From the NCBI GenBank assembly GCA_020847775.1, contig JADLBI010000095.1, forward strand, positions 1 through 20,431: 20,431 bases of DNA. The letters are read 5' to 3'. This document shows, one piece after another, positions 1 to 7,233 of this stretch. A model generated the notes under the pieces. The model was not told the origin of the DNA, searched no databases, and saw only the letters and a list, made by a program, of their open reading frames with translations. Each line of letters starts with the position of its first letter. Positions within the stretch are counted from its first letter, which is position 1. This DNA is from Opitutaceae bacterium (GTDB lineage: Bacteria; Verrucomicrobiota; Verrucomicrobiia; Opitutales; Opitutaceae). The position numbers and the translations under genes are program-made.

Positions 1-75
1 CGCCTCAACGCCCCGGAAGAGATGCGCAAGCTCCTCGCCGCCGAAGCCGACGCCAAACTCACCGGCACCGCCTGA
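1..75 (+). CDS. C-terminal end of an upstream gene (partial)
   Basis: An open frame runs from the window edge to a TGA at 73-75 and encodes 24 residues ending in DAKLTGTA. The tail is charged and alanine-rich and carries no diagnostic motif. It stops 2 nt before the ATG of the MacB-like permease, so the two genes are almost certainly co-transcribed. In MacB-type operons the gene before the permease is usually the ATP-binding subunit, less often the HlyD-like adaptor. That identity is inferred from context only. Confidence 0.6.
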   Translation, partial: RLNAPEEMRKLLAAEADAKLTGTA

Positions 76-77
76 CC

Positions 78-1286
78 ATGCGCATCAACTCCACCTTCAT
101 CATCGCCCTGCGTGCCCTCCGCCGCAACATCCTGCGCTCCTCCCTCACAGCGCTCGGCATTATCATCGGCGTCGGCGCCGTCATCGCCATGGTCAGCATT
201 GGCAACGGCGCGAAAAACCAGGTGGAGTCACAGATCGCCAGCCTGGGACAAAACGTCATCATCGTGTTTCCCGGCAGCAGTCAGTCCGGCGGCGCGCGCG
301 GCGGTTGGGGCTCGCGCAGCAGTCTCACTCCGGAAGACGCGCAAGCCATCGAACGCGAGGTTCCAGGCGTGGTCGCGGTCAGCCCGGAGATGCGCGATCG
401 CGCCCAAGTGCAGGCCAACGGCCTCAATTGGAACACCCAGATCCAAGGTGAAGGCCCCGCCTACCCGGATATTCGCATGTGGGGCATCGCCGAAGGCGCG
501 ATGTTCACCGAACAAGACGTGCGCTCCTACGCCAAGGTCGCGGTCATCGGCCAGACTGTCGCCAAACAACTCTTCCCCGACAGTGATGCTCTCGGGCAGA
601 GCCTGCGCATCCGCGACATACCCTTCAAAATCGTCGGCGTGCTCGCCTCCAAGGGCTTCAACTTTTTTGGTCAGGACCAAGACGACACCGTCATCATTCC
701 CTACAGCAGCCACCTGCGCCGGGTATCGCGCCGGGATAACCTCAACTCCATTCTCGTGCAAGCGGTCTCTGCCGAGGCCATCCCGATGATTCAGGAAAGC
801 ATGACGGACCTGTTGCAACAACGCCGCCAGGGCCGCGAGCCCGATTTCACCGTGCGCAACCAGATCGAAATCGCCGAGGCCGCCACGCAAACCTCGCGGA
901 CCATGACCAGCCTCCTCGGCGCCATCGCCGGCGTCTCGCTCATCGTCGGCGGCATTGGCATCATGAACATCATGCTCGTCAGTGTCACCGAGCGCACCCG
1001 TGAGATCGGCATCCGCATGGCCGTCGGTGCGCACGGCAGCGAGATCATGCTGCAATTTTTGATCGAAGCCGTCTTGCTCAGCGCCCTCGGCGGCTCGCTC
1101 GGCATCGCGCTTGGCATCGGCGCTTCCGAAATCATGTCGCGCCTCAACGGCTGGCCCACGCTCATCTCGACCGAGGCAGCGGTCATCGCCTTCGTCACCA
1201 GCGCCGCCGTCGGCGTTTTCTTCGGCTACTACCCAGCCCGCAAGGCCGCCCGTCTCGATCCCATCGACGCCTTGCGCTACGAGTGA
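78..1286 (+). CDS. MacB/FtsX-type ABC transporter permease
   Basis: The 402-residue protein has the layout of MacB-family permeases, which work with a separate ATPase and a periplasmic adaptor to drive export or mechanotransmission across the diderm envelope. Residues about 21-42 form the first membrane helix (with GIIIGVGAVIAMVSIGNGA). A large MacB_PCD periplasmic domain follows (about 45-272). Three more helices lie near 278-302, 325-348 and 366-386. The family signatures IMLVSVTERTREIGIRMAVGA and the terminal PARKAARLDPIDALRYE are both clear. Length is normal for a stand-alone permease (MacB of E. coli also carries a fused ATPase). The substrate cannot be read from the sequence. A gap of only 2 nt separates it from the upstream gene. 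Confidence 0.93.
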   Translation: MRINSTFIIALRALRRNILRSSLTALGIIIGVGAVIAMVSIGNGAKNQVESQIASLGQNVIIVFPGSSQSGGARGGWGSRSSLTPEDAQAIEREVPGVVAVSPEMRDRAQVQANGLNWNTQIQGEGPAYPDIRMWGIAEGAMFTEQDVRSYAKVAVIGQTVAKQLFPDSDALGQSLRIRDIPFKIVGVLASKGFNFFGQDQDDTVIIPYSSHLRRVSRRDNLNSILVQAVSAEAIPMIQESMTDLLQQRRQGREPDFTVRNQIEIAEAATQTSRTMTSLLGAIAGVSLIVGGIGIMNIMLVSVTERTREIGIRMAVGAHGSEIMLQFLIEAVLLSALGGSLGIALGIGASEIMSRLNGWPTLISTEAAVIAFVTSAAVGVFFGYYPARKAARLDPIDALRYE

Positions 1287-1293
1287 TAGCCAA

Positions 1294-1328
1294 TACCCCC
1301 CGGCTATTAGCCGGCGTTTTCTGGGGTA
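1294..1328 (+). terminator. Bulged hairpin after the permease gene, possible terminator
   Basis: CCGGCT (1300-1305) and AGCCGG (1309-1314) form a perfect 6-bp stem with a 3-nt loop, followed by CGTTTTCT. This is a short but plausible intrinsic terminator for the permease transcript. An outer pair, TACCCC (1294-1299) with GGGGTA (1323-1328), encloses the hairpin and places the T-run in an 8-nt bulge. Only four T residues occur in a row, so termination would be weak and it may instead be an RNA structure of the following leader. Confidence 0.45.
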
Positions 1329-1352
1329 GAGCGCGACCGCCGAGCCCCCATT

Positions 1353-1412
1353 GGCATTCAAGTGCCGTGAACGCCCGCAAGCTGCCGACGTTCGCGGCAC
1401 GCTGGCGTTCAC
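1353..1412 (+). promoter_or_regulatory. Overlapping inverted repeats upstream of the TPR gene
   Basis: Three pairings compete here. GGCAT (1353-1357) can pair with GTGCC (1362-1366). The 12-mer at 1362-1373 pairs with 1389-1400 over 12 positions with one G-T wobble. GTGAACGCC (1367-1375) pairs perfectly with GGCGTTCAC (1404-1412). The last two cannot form together. The element lies 55 nt before the start codon of the exported TPR gene and is non-coding in my reading. It could be a switching RNA leader or a protein-binding palindrome. No known riboswitch family is recognised. Confidence 0.4.
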
Positions 1413-1466
1413 CACTACAGCCACAAATTGATTTACCCACTTCCGCGCCCGTCCACACTGCGTGCC

Positions 1467-2342
1467 ATGCTGTGTCGCCCCGTGACCGCCCTGTTGCTAT
1501 TTCCCGCGCTATTCGCGTCCGTGTTGCGTGCCGAGGATACCCCAGCATTCACCGCGGCATTGGAACAGTTTAGCGCCAAACAATACCCGGAGGCCCGCAC
1601 CGCCTTTCAAATCCTCACTCTCGACGAGCCCGCCAACGCCCGGGCGCGCTACTACCTCGGCCGGATCGCCATGAAGCGCGGCGATGCCGACGACGCTATC
1701 CTCCAATTCGAGAAGGCCGTCGAGCTCGACCCGGGCAACTCTGGCTACCATGCCGAGCTCGGTGGCGCCTACGGCAACGCGGCGGAGAAAGCCTCGTTGC
1801 TCTCGCAGATGAGCTTCGCGAAAAAATGCCGCGCCGCCCTCGAACACGCGGTCGAGCTCGACCCCGGCAACCTGGACGCCCGCCAAGGTCTCGTGGATTA
1901 CTACCGGCAGGCCCCTTCTTTCCTCGGCGGAGGTCTGCTCAAGGCTTATGATCAGGCCAGATCCATCCGCCAACGCGACCTCGAACGCGGCACGCTCATT
2001 CTCGGCCAGCTCTACTTCATGGACCGGCGTTACGACGAGGCCATCGACCTCGCCAAGGAACTCATCACCGCTCAACCCGAGAACTACATCGGCCATTACT
2101 CCATCGGTCGCGTCGCCGCCGAAAGCGGTGCGCAACCGGAAACCGGCGAAACGCACCTGCGGCGTTGCCTCGAACTGCCCCCGCGCCAAGGCGACCCCTC
2201 GCACGCCGCCGTCTGGTGGCGGCTCGGCAATCTCGCCGAGCGTCGCAAAGACCTAGTCGCCGCGCGCGCCGCCTACAATAAGTCACTCGAACTCGACCCC
2301 AAGTTCAAGCAAGCCGCCGATTCGCTCGCCAAACTTCCATAG
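1467..2342 (+). CDS. Exported TPR-repeat protein
   Basis: The frame is open from 1428 (TTG), but I start at the ATG at 1467 because it gives a typical signal peptide: MLCRPV, a hydrophobic stretch TALLLFPALFASV, then an L-R-A cleavage site before EDTP. The 291-residue product is built from tetratricopeptide repeats. Clear ones are around ARYYLGRIAMKRGDADDAI plus QFEKAVELDPGN, AALEHAVELDPGN, GQLYFMDRRYDEAIDLAKEL, and the last WWRLGNLAERRKDLVAARA followed by SLELDPKFKQA. TPR arrays are protein-protein interaction scaffolds. This one should act in the periplasm. No enzymatic domain is visible and the partner is unknown. It is separated from the permease by about 180 bp of structured non-coding DNA, so it probably has its own promoter. 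Confidence 0.88.
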   Translation: MLCRPVTALLLFPALFASVLRAEDTPAFTAALEQFSAKQYPEARTAFQILTLDEPANARARYYLGRIAMKRGDADDAILQFEKAVELDPGNSGYHAELGGAYGNAAEKASLLSQMSFAKKCRAALEHAVELDPGNLDARQGLVDYYRQAPSFLGGGLLKAYDQARSIRQRDLERGTLILGQLYFMDRRYDEAIDLAKELITAQPENYIGHYSIGRVAAESGAQPETGETHLRRCLELPPRQGDPSHAAVWWRLGNLAERRKDLVAARAAYNKSLELDPKFKQAADSLAKLP

Positions 2343-2390
2343 ACAGGCTTGGCTTGCCACCACACCACGGACCGTTGTCCTGACCTGACC

Positions 2391-3158
2391 ATGTCCGCCG
2401 AGCCGCCCATCGTGGAGTTTCAATCCGTGGCCAAACGCTACGGCGACGGACCGTGGGTGCTCGACCGGATCGATCTGCGCGCGAAACCCGGTGAATTTGT
2501 GAGCCTGATCGGGCCGAGCGGGTGCGGCAAATCCACCCTCCTCCGCCTCATCGCCGGCTTAAGCCCGATCTCGGCCGGCATCCTGCGCGTCGCCGACCGC
2601 TCACCCGAAGACGCCGCAGCCGAACTCGCCTTCGTGTTTCAGGAACCTACCCTGCTGCCTTGGCTCACGGTTGCGGCCAATGTCGAACTGCCGCTAGAGC
2701 TGCGGCGCATGCCCGCCGCTGATCGCAAGACCGCACGGGAGCAGGCCCTGGCTCTCGTCAAACTCACCGGCAAAGAGCAGGCCCATCCCCGCCAACTTTC
2801 CGGTGGACAGAAAATGCGCGTCTCCATCGCCCGCGCACTCACCCTCAACCCACGCATTCTGCTCCTCGACGAACCCTTCGGCGCGCTCGATGAAATGACC
2901 CGCGAGCATCTCAACGAAGAACTGTTGGCCATTCGAGCCGCACAGAATTGGACCGCGTTTTTCGTCACACACTCGGTTGCCGAGGCGGTGTTTCTTTCTT
3001 CCCGCATCATCGTCATGCAGGCCAACCCCGGCGGCATCGCCCACGAAATCCAGGTGGACCTGCCCGCCGAACGTTCCGCCGAGACCCGACACACGCGGCG
3101 TTACCATGAGCTCGTCGCCGAGGTTTCCCGGCTGCTTCATTCCGTGGAGGAGAACTAA
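2391..3158 (+). CDS. ABC importer ATP-binding protein (nitrate/taurine/HMP-type)
   Basis: The start is the ATG at 2391 (MSAEPPIVEF); the open frame reaches back to a TTG at 2349 without family-like sequence. The 255-residue protein carries all ABC ATPase motifs: Walker A GPSGCGKST (41-49), Q-loop Gln84 in FVFQEPTLLPW, signature LSGGQ (136-140), Walker B ILLLDEPFGALDE (156-168) and the switch His194 in FFVTHSVAEAVFLS. The QEPTLLPWLTV and THSVAEAV signatures are those of the SsuB/TauB/NrtD/ThiZ group, which energises import of sulfonates, nitrate or thiamine precursors. It is followed 2 nt later by the permease gene and then the binding-protein gene. Confidence 0.95.
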   Translation: MSAEPPIVEFQSVAKRYGDGPWVLDRIDLRAKPGEFVSLIGPSGCGKSTLLRLIAGLSPISAGILRVADRSPEDAAAELAFVFQEPTLLPWLTVAANVELPLELRRMPAADRKTAREQALALVKLTGKEQAHPRQLSGGQKMRVSIARALTLNPRILLLDEPFGALDEMTREHLNEELLAIRAAQNWTAFFVTHSVAEAVFLSSRIIVMQANPGGIAHEIQVDLPAERSAETRHTRRYHELVAEVSRLLHSVEEN

Positions 3159-3160
3159 CC

Positions 3161-3952
3161 ATGCGCCGCCATCTGCTCAACATCCTCCTGCCCGTCGTCA
3201 CCGGCGCGCTCATGATCGCGGTGTGGTATGGCATCCGCCACGAATTGTCGGCCGACTACAAGTTCTTGCTGCCGGTGCCGCACGAGATTTGGCAGGCGAT
3301 GCGTGACAATTTTCCCGTGCTCGGGCGCGCGATCATCAACACCACTGAAGGCGCGCTCATCGGCTTCGGCCTGGCCATCGCCGTCAGCAGCGCATTGGCG
3401 TTGACACTCTCGCTCTCCCCGCTGGTGCGCATCAGCCTGTATCCCTATCTGATGATTTTGCAGATGACGCCGATCATCATCTTCGCACCGATCCTGATCC
3501 TCTGGGTCGGTCCCGGATTACCGAGCGTAGTCGTGATCACGTTTCTGATCTGTTTTTTCCCGTTAGTCGTGAACACGACGCAGGGACTCATCTCGGCCGA
3601 CCGCAATCTCGTGGAGCTGTTTCAAATGTATCGCGCGTCCAAGTGGCAGGAGATCCGCCTGCTGCGCCTGCCCGCCGCCCTGCCCTATTTCTTCACCGGC
3701 CTGCGCATCGCGGCCGTGCTCGCGCCGATCGGCGCGCTCGTCGGCGACTACACGGCAGGCAGTTCCGCGGGCGACGGAGGCGGCCTCGGCTTCCAAGCCA
3801 TCATCTACAGCAGTCAGGCCAAATACCCGGCACTCTTCGCCACCGCCGCAGTCACCTGTGTGCTGGGATTTGTATTTGTGTCCGTCGTGCTTTCCTTGAG
3901 CTGGGCCTGCCTGCACCATTGGCACGATTCCTACCAGCGTTCCGATCGATAA
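3161..3952 (+). CDS. ABC importer permease
   Basis: The 263-residue membrane protein of the BPD_transp_1 family has about six hydrophobic helices (about 8-24, 63-83, 94-116, 120-138, 183-200, 225-250). The cytoplasmic EAA loop that contacts the ATPase is at about 150-184 (MYRASKWQEIRLLRLPAALP). It would form the transmembrane channel for the substrate delivered by the binding protein encoded next. A strong Shine-Dalgarno, GGAGGAG at 3146-3152, sits 8 nt before the ATG, inside the end of the ATPase gene, which fixes the start. Length and topology match SsuC/TauC/ThiX-type permeases. Confidence 0.94.
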   Translation: MRRHLLNILLPVVTGALMIAVWYGIRHELSADYKFLLPVPHEIWQAMRDNFPVLGRAIINTTEGALIGFGLAIAVSSALALTLSLSPLVRISLYPYLMILQMTPIIIFAPILILWVGPGLPSVVVITFLICFFPLVVNTTQGLISADRNLVELFQMYRASKWQEIRLLRLPAALPYFFTGLRIAAVLAPIGALVGDYTAGSSAGDGGGLGFQAIIYSSQAKYPALFATAAVTCVLGFVFVSVVLSLSWACLHHWHDSYQRSDR

Positions 3953-3959
3953 TATACCC

Positions 3960-4904
3960 ATGAAACGCCTCCTGTTCCTGCTCCTCTCCATTCCGATGCT
4001 GCATGCCGCACCGCTTAAGCTCACCGTCCAACTCGACTGGGTCGCAGAGCCGGAGCATGGCGGTTTTTATCAAGCGCAAGCCAAGGGGTTTTTCACCGCC
4101 GAAGGTCTCGACGTCACTCTCATCCCCGGCGGGCCCAATGCCTTTGTCATGCCAAAGGTCGCGACGAATCAGGCGCAGATTGGACAGGCTGATAGCACTA
4201 GCACACTGCTCCAACAGGCCGAAGGGCTACCGGTCGTTCAATTCGCAGCCGTGTTTCAAGACGACCCATCCGGCCTGCTCGTCAGCGCAAATAGCGCTGT
4301 CAAGTCCTTCGCCGATCTCGAGGGCAAAACGATCGTCGCTCGGCCCGAGTGGGCTTTTCTCAAATATCTGCGCGAAAAAATGGGCCTGCACTTCAATGTC
4401 GTGCCGACCAATTTCTCCATCACCGGATTCCTCACCGGTCAGGAGCACATCCAGCAGGGCTACTCCATCGCCGAACCCTACCACATCATGAAAGCCGGCG
4501 GCACCGCGCCGCGTTTTCTCTCCACCTGGGAGGCAGATTTCCGTGCCTACGCCGTTTTGGTCACCAACCATCGTTTCGCACGCGAGCACCCCGAGGCGTT
4601 GCGCGCCTTCGTGCGCGCCTACATTCGCGGCTGGCGGGATTATCTCACCGGCGACCCCGCCCCCGCCCATGCGCTGATGAAACAGGCCAATCCCGACAAC
4701 ACCGACGAGTTCATGATGGCCTCGCGCCAGCTCATCATTGACGGCCATCTCGTCACTGGCCGCGACCCGGGTGTTGATCGCACCGGTCGGCTCGACCCCG
4801 CGCGCTACACCCGACAAATCGAACAACTCGAGGAGCTGGGCATCCTCAGCAAAGGCCGCGTCACCACCGACACCGTGATGACCACGGCATATCTGCCCGA
4901 GTGA
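3960..4904 (+). CDS. THI5/NMT1-like ABC substrate-binding protein
   Basis: The 314-residue protein begins with a signal peptide, MKRLLFLLLSIPMLHAA, cleaved before PLKL. The mature N-terminus, VQLDWVAEPEHGGFYQAQ followed by AKGFFTAEGL, is the hallmark of the NMT1/THI5-like family (LDW..., H-G-x-Y, KGFF). That family includes ThiY, which binds formylaminopyrimidine salvage intermediates of thiamine, as well as nitrate and sulfonate binders. A central GYSIAEPYHIM segment fits the hinge of this fold. The LDW-type start favours a thiamine-pyrimidine or related heterocycle ligand, but other ligands are possible. No TPP riboswitch was found upstream. It ends in a GTGA overlap with the next gene. Confidence 0.9.
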   Translation: MKRLLFLLLSIPMLHAAPLKLTVQLDWVAEPEHGGFYQAQAKGFFTAEGLDVTLIPGGPNAFVMPKVATNQAQIGQADSTSTLLQQAEGLPVVQFAAVFQDDPSGLLVSANSAVKSFADLEGKTIVARPEWAFLKYLREKMGLHFNVVPTNFSITGFLTGQEHIQQGYSIAEPYHIMKAGGTAPRFLSTWEADFRAYAVLVTNHRFAREHPEALRAFVRAYIRGWRDYLTGDPAPAHALMKQANPDNTDEFMMASRQLIIDGHLVTGRDPGVDRTGRLDPARYTRQIEQLEELGILSKGRVTTDTVMTTAYLPE

Positions 4905-6115
4905 AACCCATGCCGCCGGATCCCCGCGCCAAGTTTTCCTCCGAGCTGCGGTCGGCGCTGCAGGATGACACACTGGTCAAGCTCACCCTTGGCAAGCCGC
5001 GTCTGCACGGTGCCGATCTGCGCAATGTTTACGTGCGCCCGGTCACACTCAAAAGCGGCAAACAATTCTCCTTCGTTTACCGGCACGCCACGCGCGACAT
5101 CACCAAAAATCATTCCATCGAGGCTGCCGCCAACGAGGTCGATCGTTTATTGTCAGATGATTTTCTCGACGCCCATCTGTCCACCACAGCTCAACAGGCC
5201 CAATTGGAAATCCAATCCAACGGCGCGCGGTTGCGCATCAAACAGACCGATATCACCGCAATGGTGGGCGAACACAATAAATCACGACATTACCTGATCC
5301 CGACAAATTCGCCTTGGTTGAAAGCACTCGGCATCACCAATGATCGCGATCAACCACGTGAGGGCATGGCGGGGAAACTCCGGCAGATCCAAAAATTCGC
5401 CGAACTCATCGCCCAGATTACGACCGAGGTCGACCTGCCCCCTGAACGTCCCTGGCGCATTGCCGACATGGGTTGCGGCAAAGGCTATCTGACTTTCGCC
5501 CTCGCGGCCCTGTTGGAAAATCGTGCCGAGGTGACCGGGATCGAGCGGCGAGCTGACCTGGTGCGACTTTGCAACCAAACCGCACATGCTTGCGGATTCG
5601 CCAAGCTCAATTTTGTCGTCGGTGACATCGGATCCACCGCCTTGAACGCCCCCGACCTGCTCGTCGCGTTGCACGCATGTGACACGGCCACCGATGACGC
5701 GCTGGCGCAAGGCATAGCCGCCGCCACACGCGCGATCGTCGTTTCGCCATGCTGCCAGAAGGAAGTCCGCCGCCAGCTCGGGACTCCCTCCGTTTTGCGC
5801 GATGCTCTGCGCCATGGCATATTCCAAGAGCGGCAGGCCGAATTCGCCACCGACGCGCTGCGCGCCATGCTGCTCGAATGGGCTGGTTATCGCACCAAGG
5901 TGTTCGAATTTATCTCCACCGAGCACACCGCGAAAAATCTGATGATCACCGCCACGCTCGGCGGCCCGAAGCACGATGACGCACTCGCCAATCGCATCCG
6001 CGCCTTCGCCGCTTTCTACGGCATCCAATCCCACGCCCTCGCCACCCATCTCCACTTCCCACTCCGCCCCGGCGCGGTCTCGTCAACCCATACCACACAG
6101 TCAACTAATAGTTGA
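4901..6115 (+). CDS. SAM-dependent methyltransferase (Methyltransf_32-like)
   Basis: The 404-residue protein has a Rossmann methyltransferase domain from about 185. Motif I is ADMGCGKGY (188-196), an acidic residue at the end of strand 2 follows (GIERR, Glu215), and the family-specific LVALHACDTATDDAL (254-268) and VSPCCQKE (281-288) come next. These last two motifs match the Methyltransf_32 group, which also occurs in GSTCD and RRNAD1/METTL25-like proteins. The N-terminal 170 residues lack a recognisable domain and may bind substrate. The target (RNA or protein) is not known. The start could be the GTG at 4901, which overlaps the previous stop as GTGA, or the ATG at 4910 (MPPDPRAK). There is no clear Shine-Dalgarno for either. 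It lies in the same run as the ABC importer. Confidence 0.88.
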   Translation: MKPMPPDPRAKFSSELRSALQDDTLVKLTLGKPRLHGADLRNVYVRPVTLKSGKQFSFVYRHATRDITKNHSIEAAANEVDRLLSDDFLDAHLSTTAQQAQLEIQSNGARLRIKQTDITAMVGEHNKSRHYLIPTNSPWLKALGITNDRDQPREGMAGKLRQIQKFAELIAQITTEVDLPPERPWRIADMGCGKGYLTFALAALLENRAEVTGIERRADLVRLCNQTAHACGFAKLNFVVGDIGSTALNAPDLLVALHACDTATDDALAQGIAAATRAIVVSPCCQKEVRRQLGTPSVLRDALRHGIFQERQAEFATDALRAMLLEWAGYRTKVFEFISTEHTAKNLMITATLGGPKHDDALANRIRAFAAFYGIQSHALATHLHFPLRPGAVSSTHTTQSTNS

Positions 6116-6118
6116 CTG
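6098..6118 (+). repeat. Perfect 9-bp inverted repeat at a gene junction
   Basis: CAGTCAACT (6098-6106) and AGTTGACTG (6110-6118) are exact reverse complements around the 3-nt loop AAT. The repeat covers the last codons and the TGA stop of the first methyltransferase and ends 9 nt before the ATG of the second. No T-run follows, so it is not a standard intrinsic terminator. It could be an mRNA-stabilising or processing hairpin, or an operator. Confidence 0.6.
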
Positions 6119-6127
6119 CGCCTGCTG

Positions 6128-7144
6128 ATGGACTGGACCAAACTTGACTGGTCGGCGCTGGATCGGTTGCGCGATGGTTTTTTGCACGGCGGCGCGGCCG
6201 CCGGACCATATTGGCAATCGGAATCCGCGCTCGCCAGTTACGATCTGACTTACGGCGAACGCATCGGTTGGAAATGGGATCACGTTTTGCGCGAACTCGC
6301 GTTGCGTGGCTGGTCGCCACCGAAAAATGTGACGGTGCTGGATTGGGGCTGCGGCAGTGGCGTGGCTGGGCGGCGAGTCATCGCTCATTTTGGCACGGAT
6401 CGCTTCGTCACGTTGCAACTCTGGGATCACGCGCCAGTGGCCGTGGACTTCGCGGAAAATCAAGCCCGTCTCGCGTTTCCGACTTTGCACGTCGAAGCCG
6501 TGACGCCGGGTTTTTTGCAGGACGGTGGCCCAATCGGTCTTCTGCTCATCAGCCATGTGCTCAACGAACTCTCCACTGATGCACTGGCCGCCTTGCGAGG
6601 CTTGATCGCGCGGGCGCAAGCCGTTCTCTGGGTCGAGCCTGGCACCAGTGAAGTGAGCCGCGGACTCGGCGCGATTCGCGACGCGGTCAAAGGCGAATTC
6701 AACCTCGTCGCGCCGTGCACACACCAGAACGCATGCCCGATGTTCCAGATCGCGCATGAACGACACTGGTGTCATTTCTTCGCACCCCCGCCGTCCGAAA
6801 TTTTCGCCGATTCAAATTGGGTGAAATTCGGCCAGCGCGCCGGCATCGACCTGCGCAGCCTGCCTTATTGCTTTCTCGCGCTAGATCGTCGGCCACCCTC
6901 CACCGCCCCCGGTCTTTCGCGTGTCATCGGACGGCCCGAGCACTTCAAGCCCTACGCCAGATTGTTGAACTGCGACGCCGACGGGCTCGCGACACTCACC
7001 CTGCCAAAGCGCGCCGATCCCGCCCTGTTCAAAGAGCTCGACCGCACCAAACAGCCGCTAGTTTACCGATGGACTCGGTCCGGCGATCAGCTCACCGGTG
7101 GCACGGCGGCCTGTCATCCCGAGGCGGCAGAATCCGCGACGTAG
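6128..7144 (+). CDS. Rsm22/METTL17-like methyltransferase with candidate Fe-S cysteines
   Basis: The 338-residue protein matches the Rsm22 family, predicted SAM-dependent factors that act on the small ribosomal subunit; mitochondrial METTL17 is the eukaryotic member. Motif I is LDWGCGSG (71-78). LLISHVLNELS (139-149) and VLWVEPGTSEVSRGL (166-180) are the family strand-4 and strand-5 blocks. Cys197, Cys203 and Cys215 (in APCTHQNACPM and ERHWCHFF) plus Cys282 (RLLNCDAD) are placed like the four cluster-binding cysteines of METTL17. The C-terminal tail GGTAACHPEAAESAT looks added on. The gene starts at the ATG at 6128, 12 nt after the preceding methyltransferase. Confidence 0.87.
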   Translation: MDWTKLDWSALDRLRDGFLHGGAAAGPYWQSESALASYDLTYGERIGWKWDHVLRELALRGWSPPKNVTVLDWGCGSGVAGRRVIAHFGTDRFVTLQLWDHAPVAVDFAENQARLAFPTLHVEAVTPGFLQDGGPIGLLLISHVLNELSTDALAALRGLIARAQAVLWVEPGTSEVSRGLGAIRDAVKGEFNLVAPCTHQNACPMFQIAHERHWCHFFAPPPSEIFADSNWVKFGQRAGIDLRSLPYCFLALDRRPPSTAPGLSRVIGRPEHFKPYARLLNCDADGLATLTLPKRADPALFKELDRTKQPLVYRWTRSGDQLTGGTAACHPEAAESAT

Positions 7145-7208
7145 TCCTCGCGATCCCGGCCAACTCTACGTAAAAGCACCCAAAATAAAAGCGTGCTCGC
7201 GACCCCGG
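7145..7208 (+). repeat. Imperfect direct repeat before the M61 gene
   Basis: TCCTCGCGATCCCGG (7145-7159) and TGCTCGCGACCCCGG (7194-7208) agree at 13 of 15 positions. They flank an A-rich stretch of about 34 nt (with AAAATAAAAG). The spacing and position, 26 nt before the M61 start codon, allow a regulatory role, but nothing more can be supported. Confidence 0.35.
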
Positions 7209-7233
7209 AGAATCTGACCTTTCATGGTGCCTG

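Noticed and set aside
228..1424. A 398-codon open frame on the - strand, antisense to the MacB-like permease
   Set aside because: Its composition is low-complexity (Gly, Ala, Asp, Arg rich) with no family motif. The + strand frame has clear MacB signatures and a close upstream gene. It is a third-position GC shadow.
1287..2390. A TPP riboswitch ahead of the ThiY-like importer run
   Set aside because: I looked for the conserved CTGAGA and the downstream pairing core in the non-coding stretches before 2391 and found neither.
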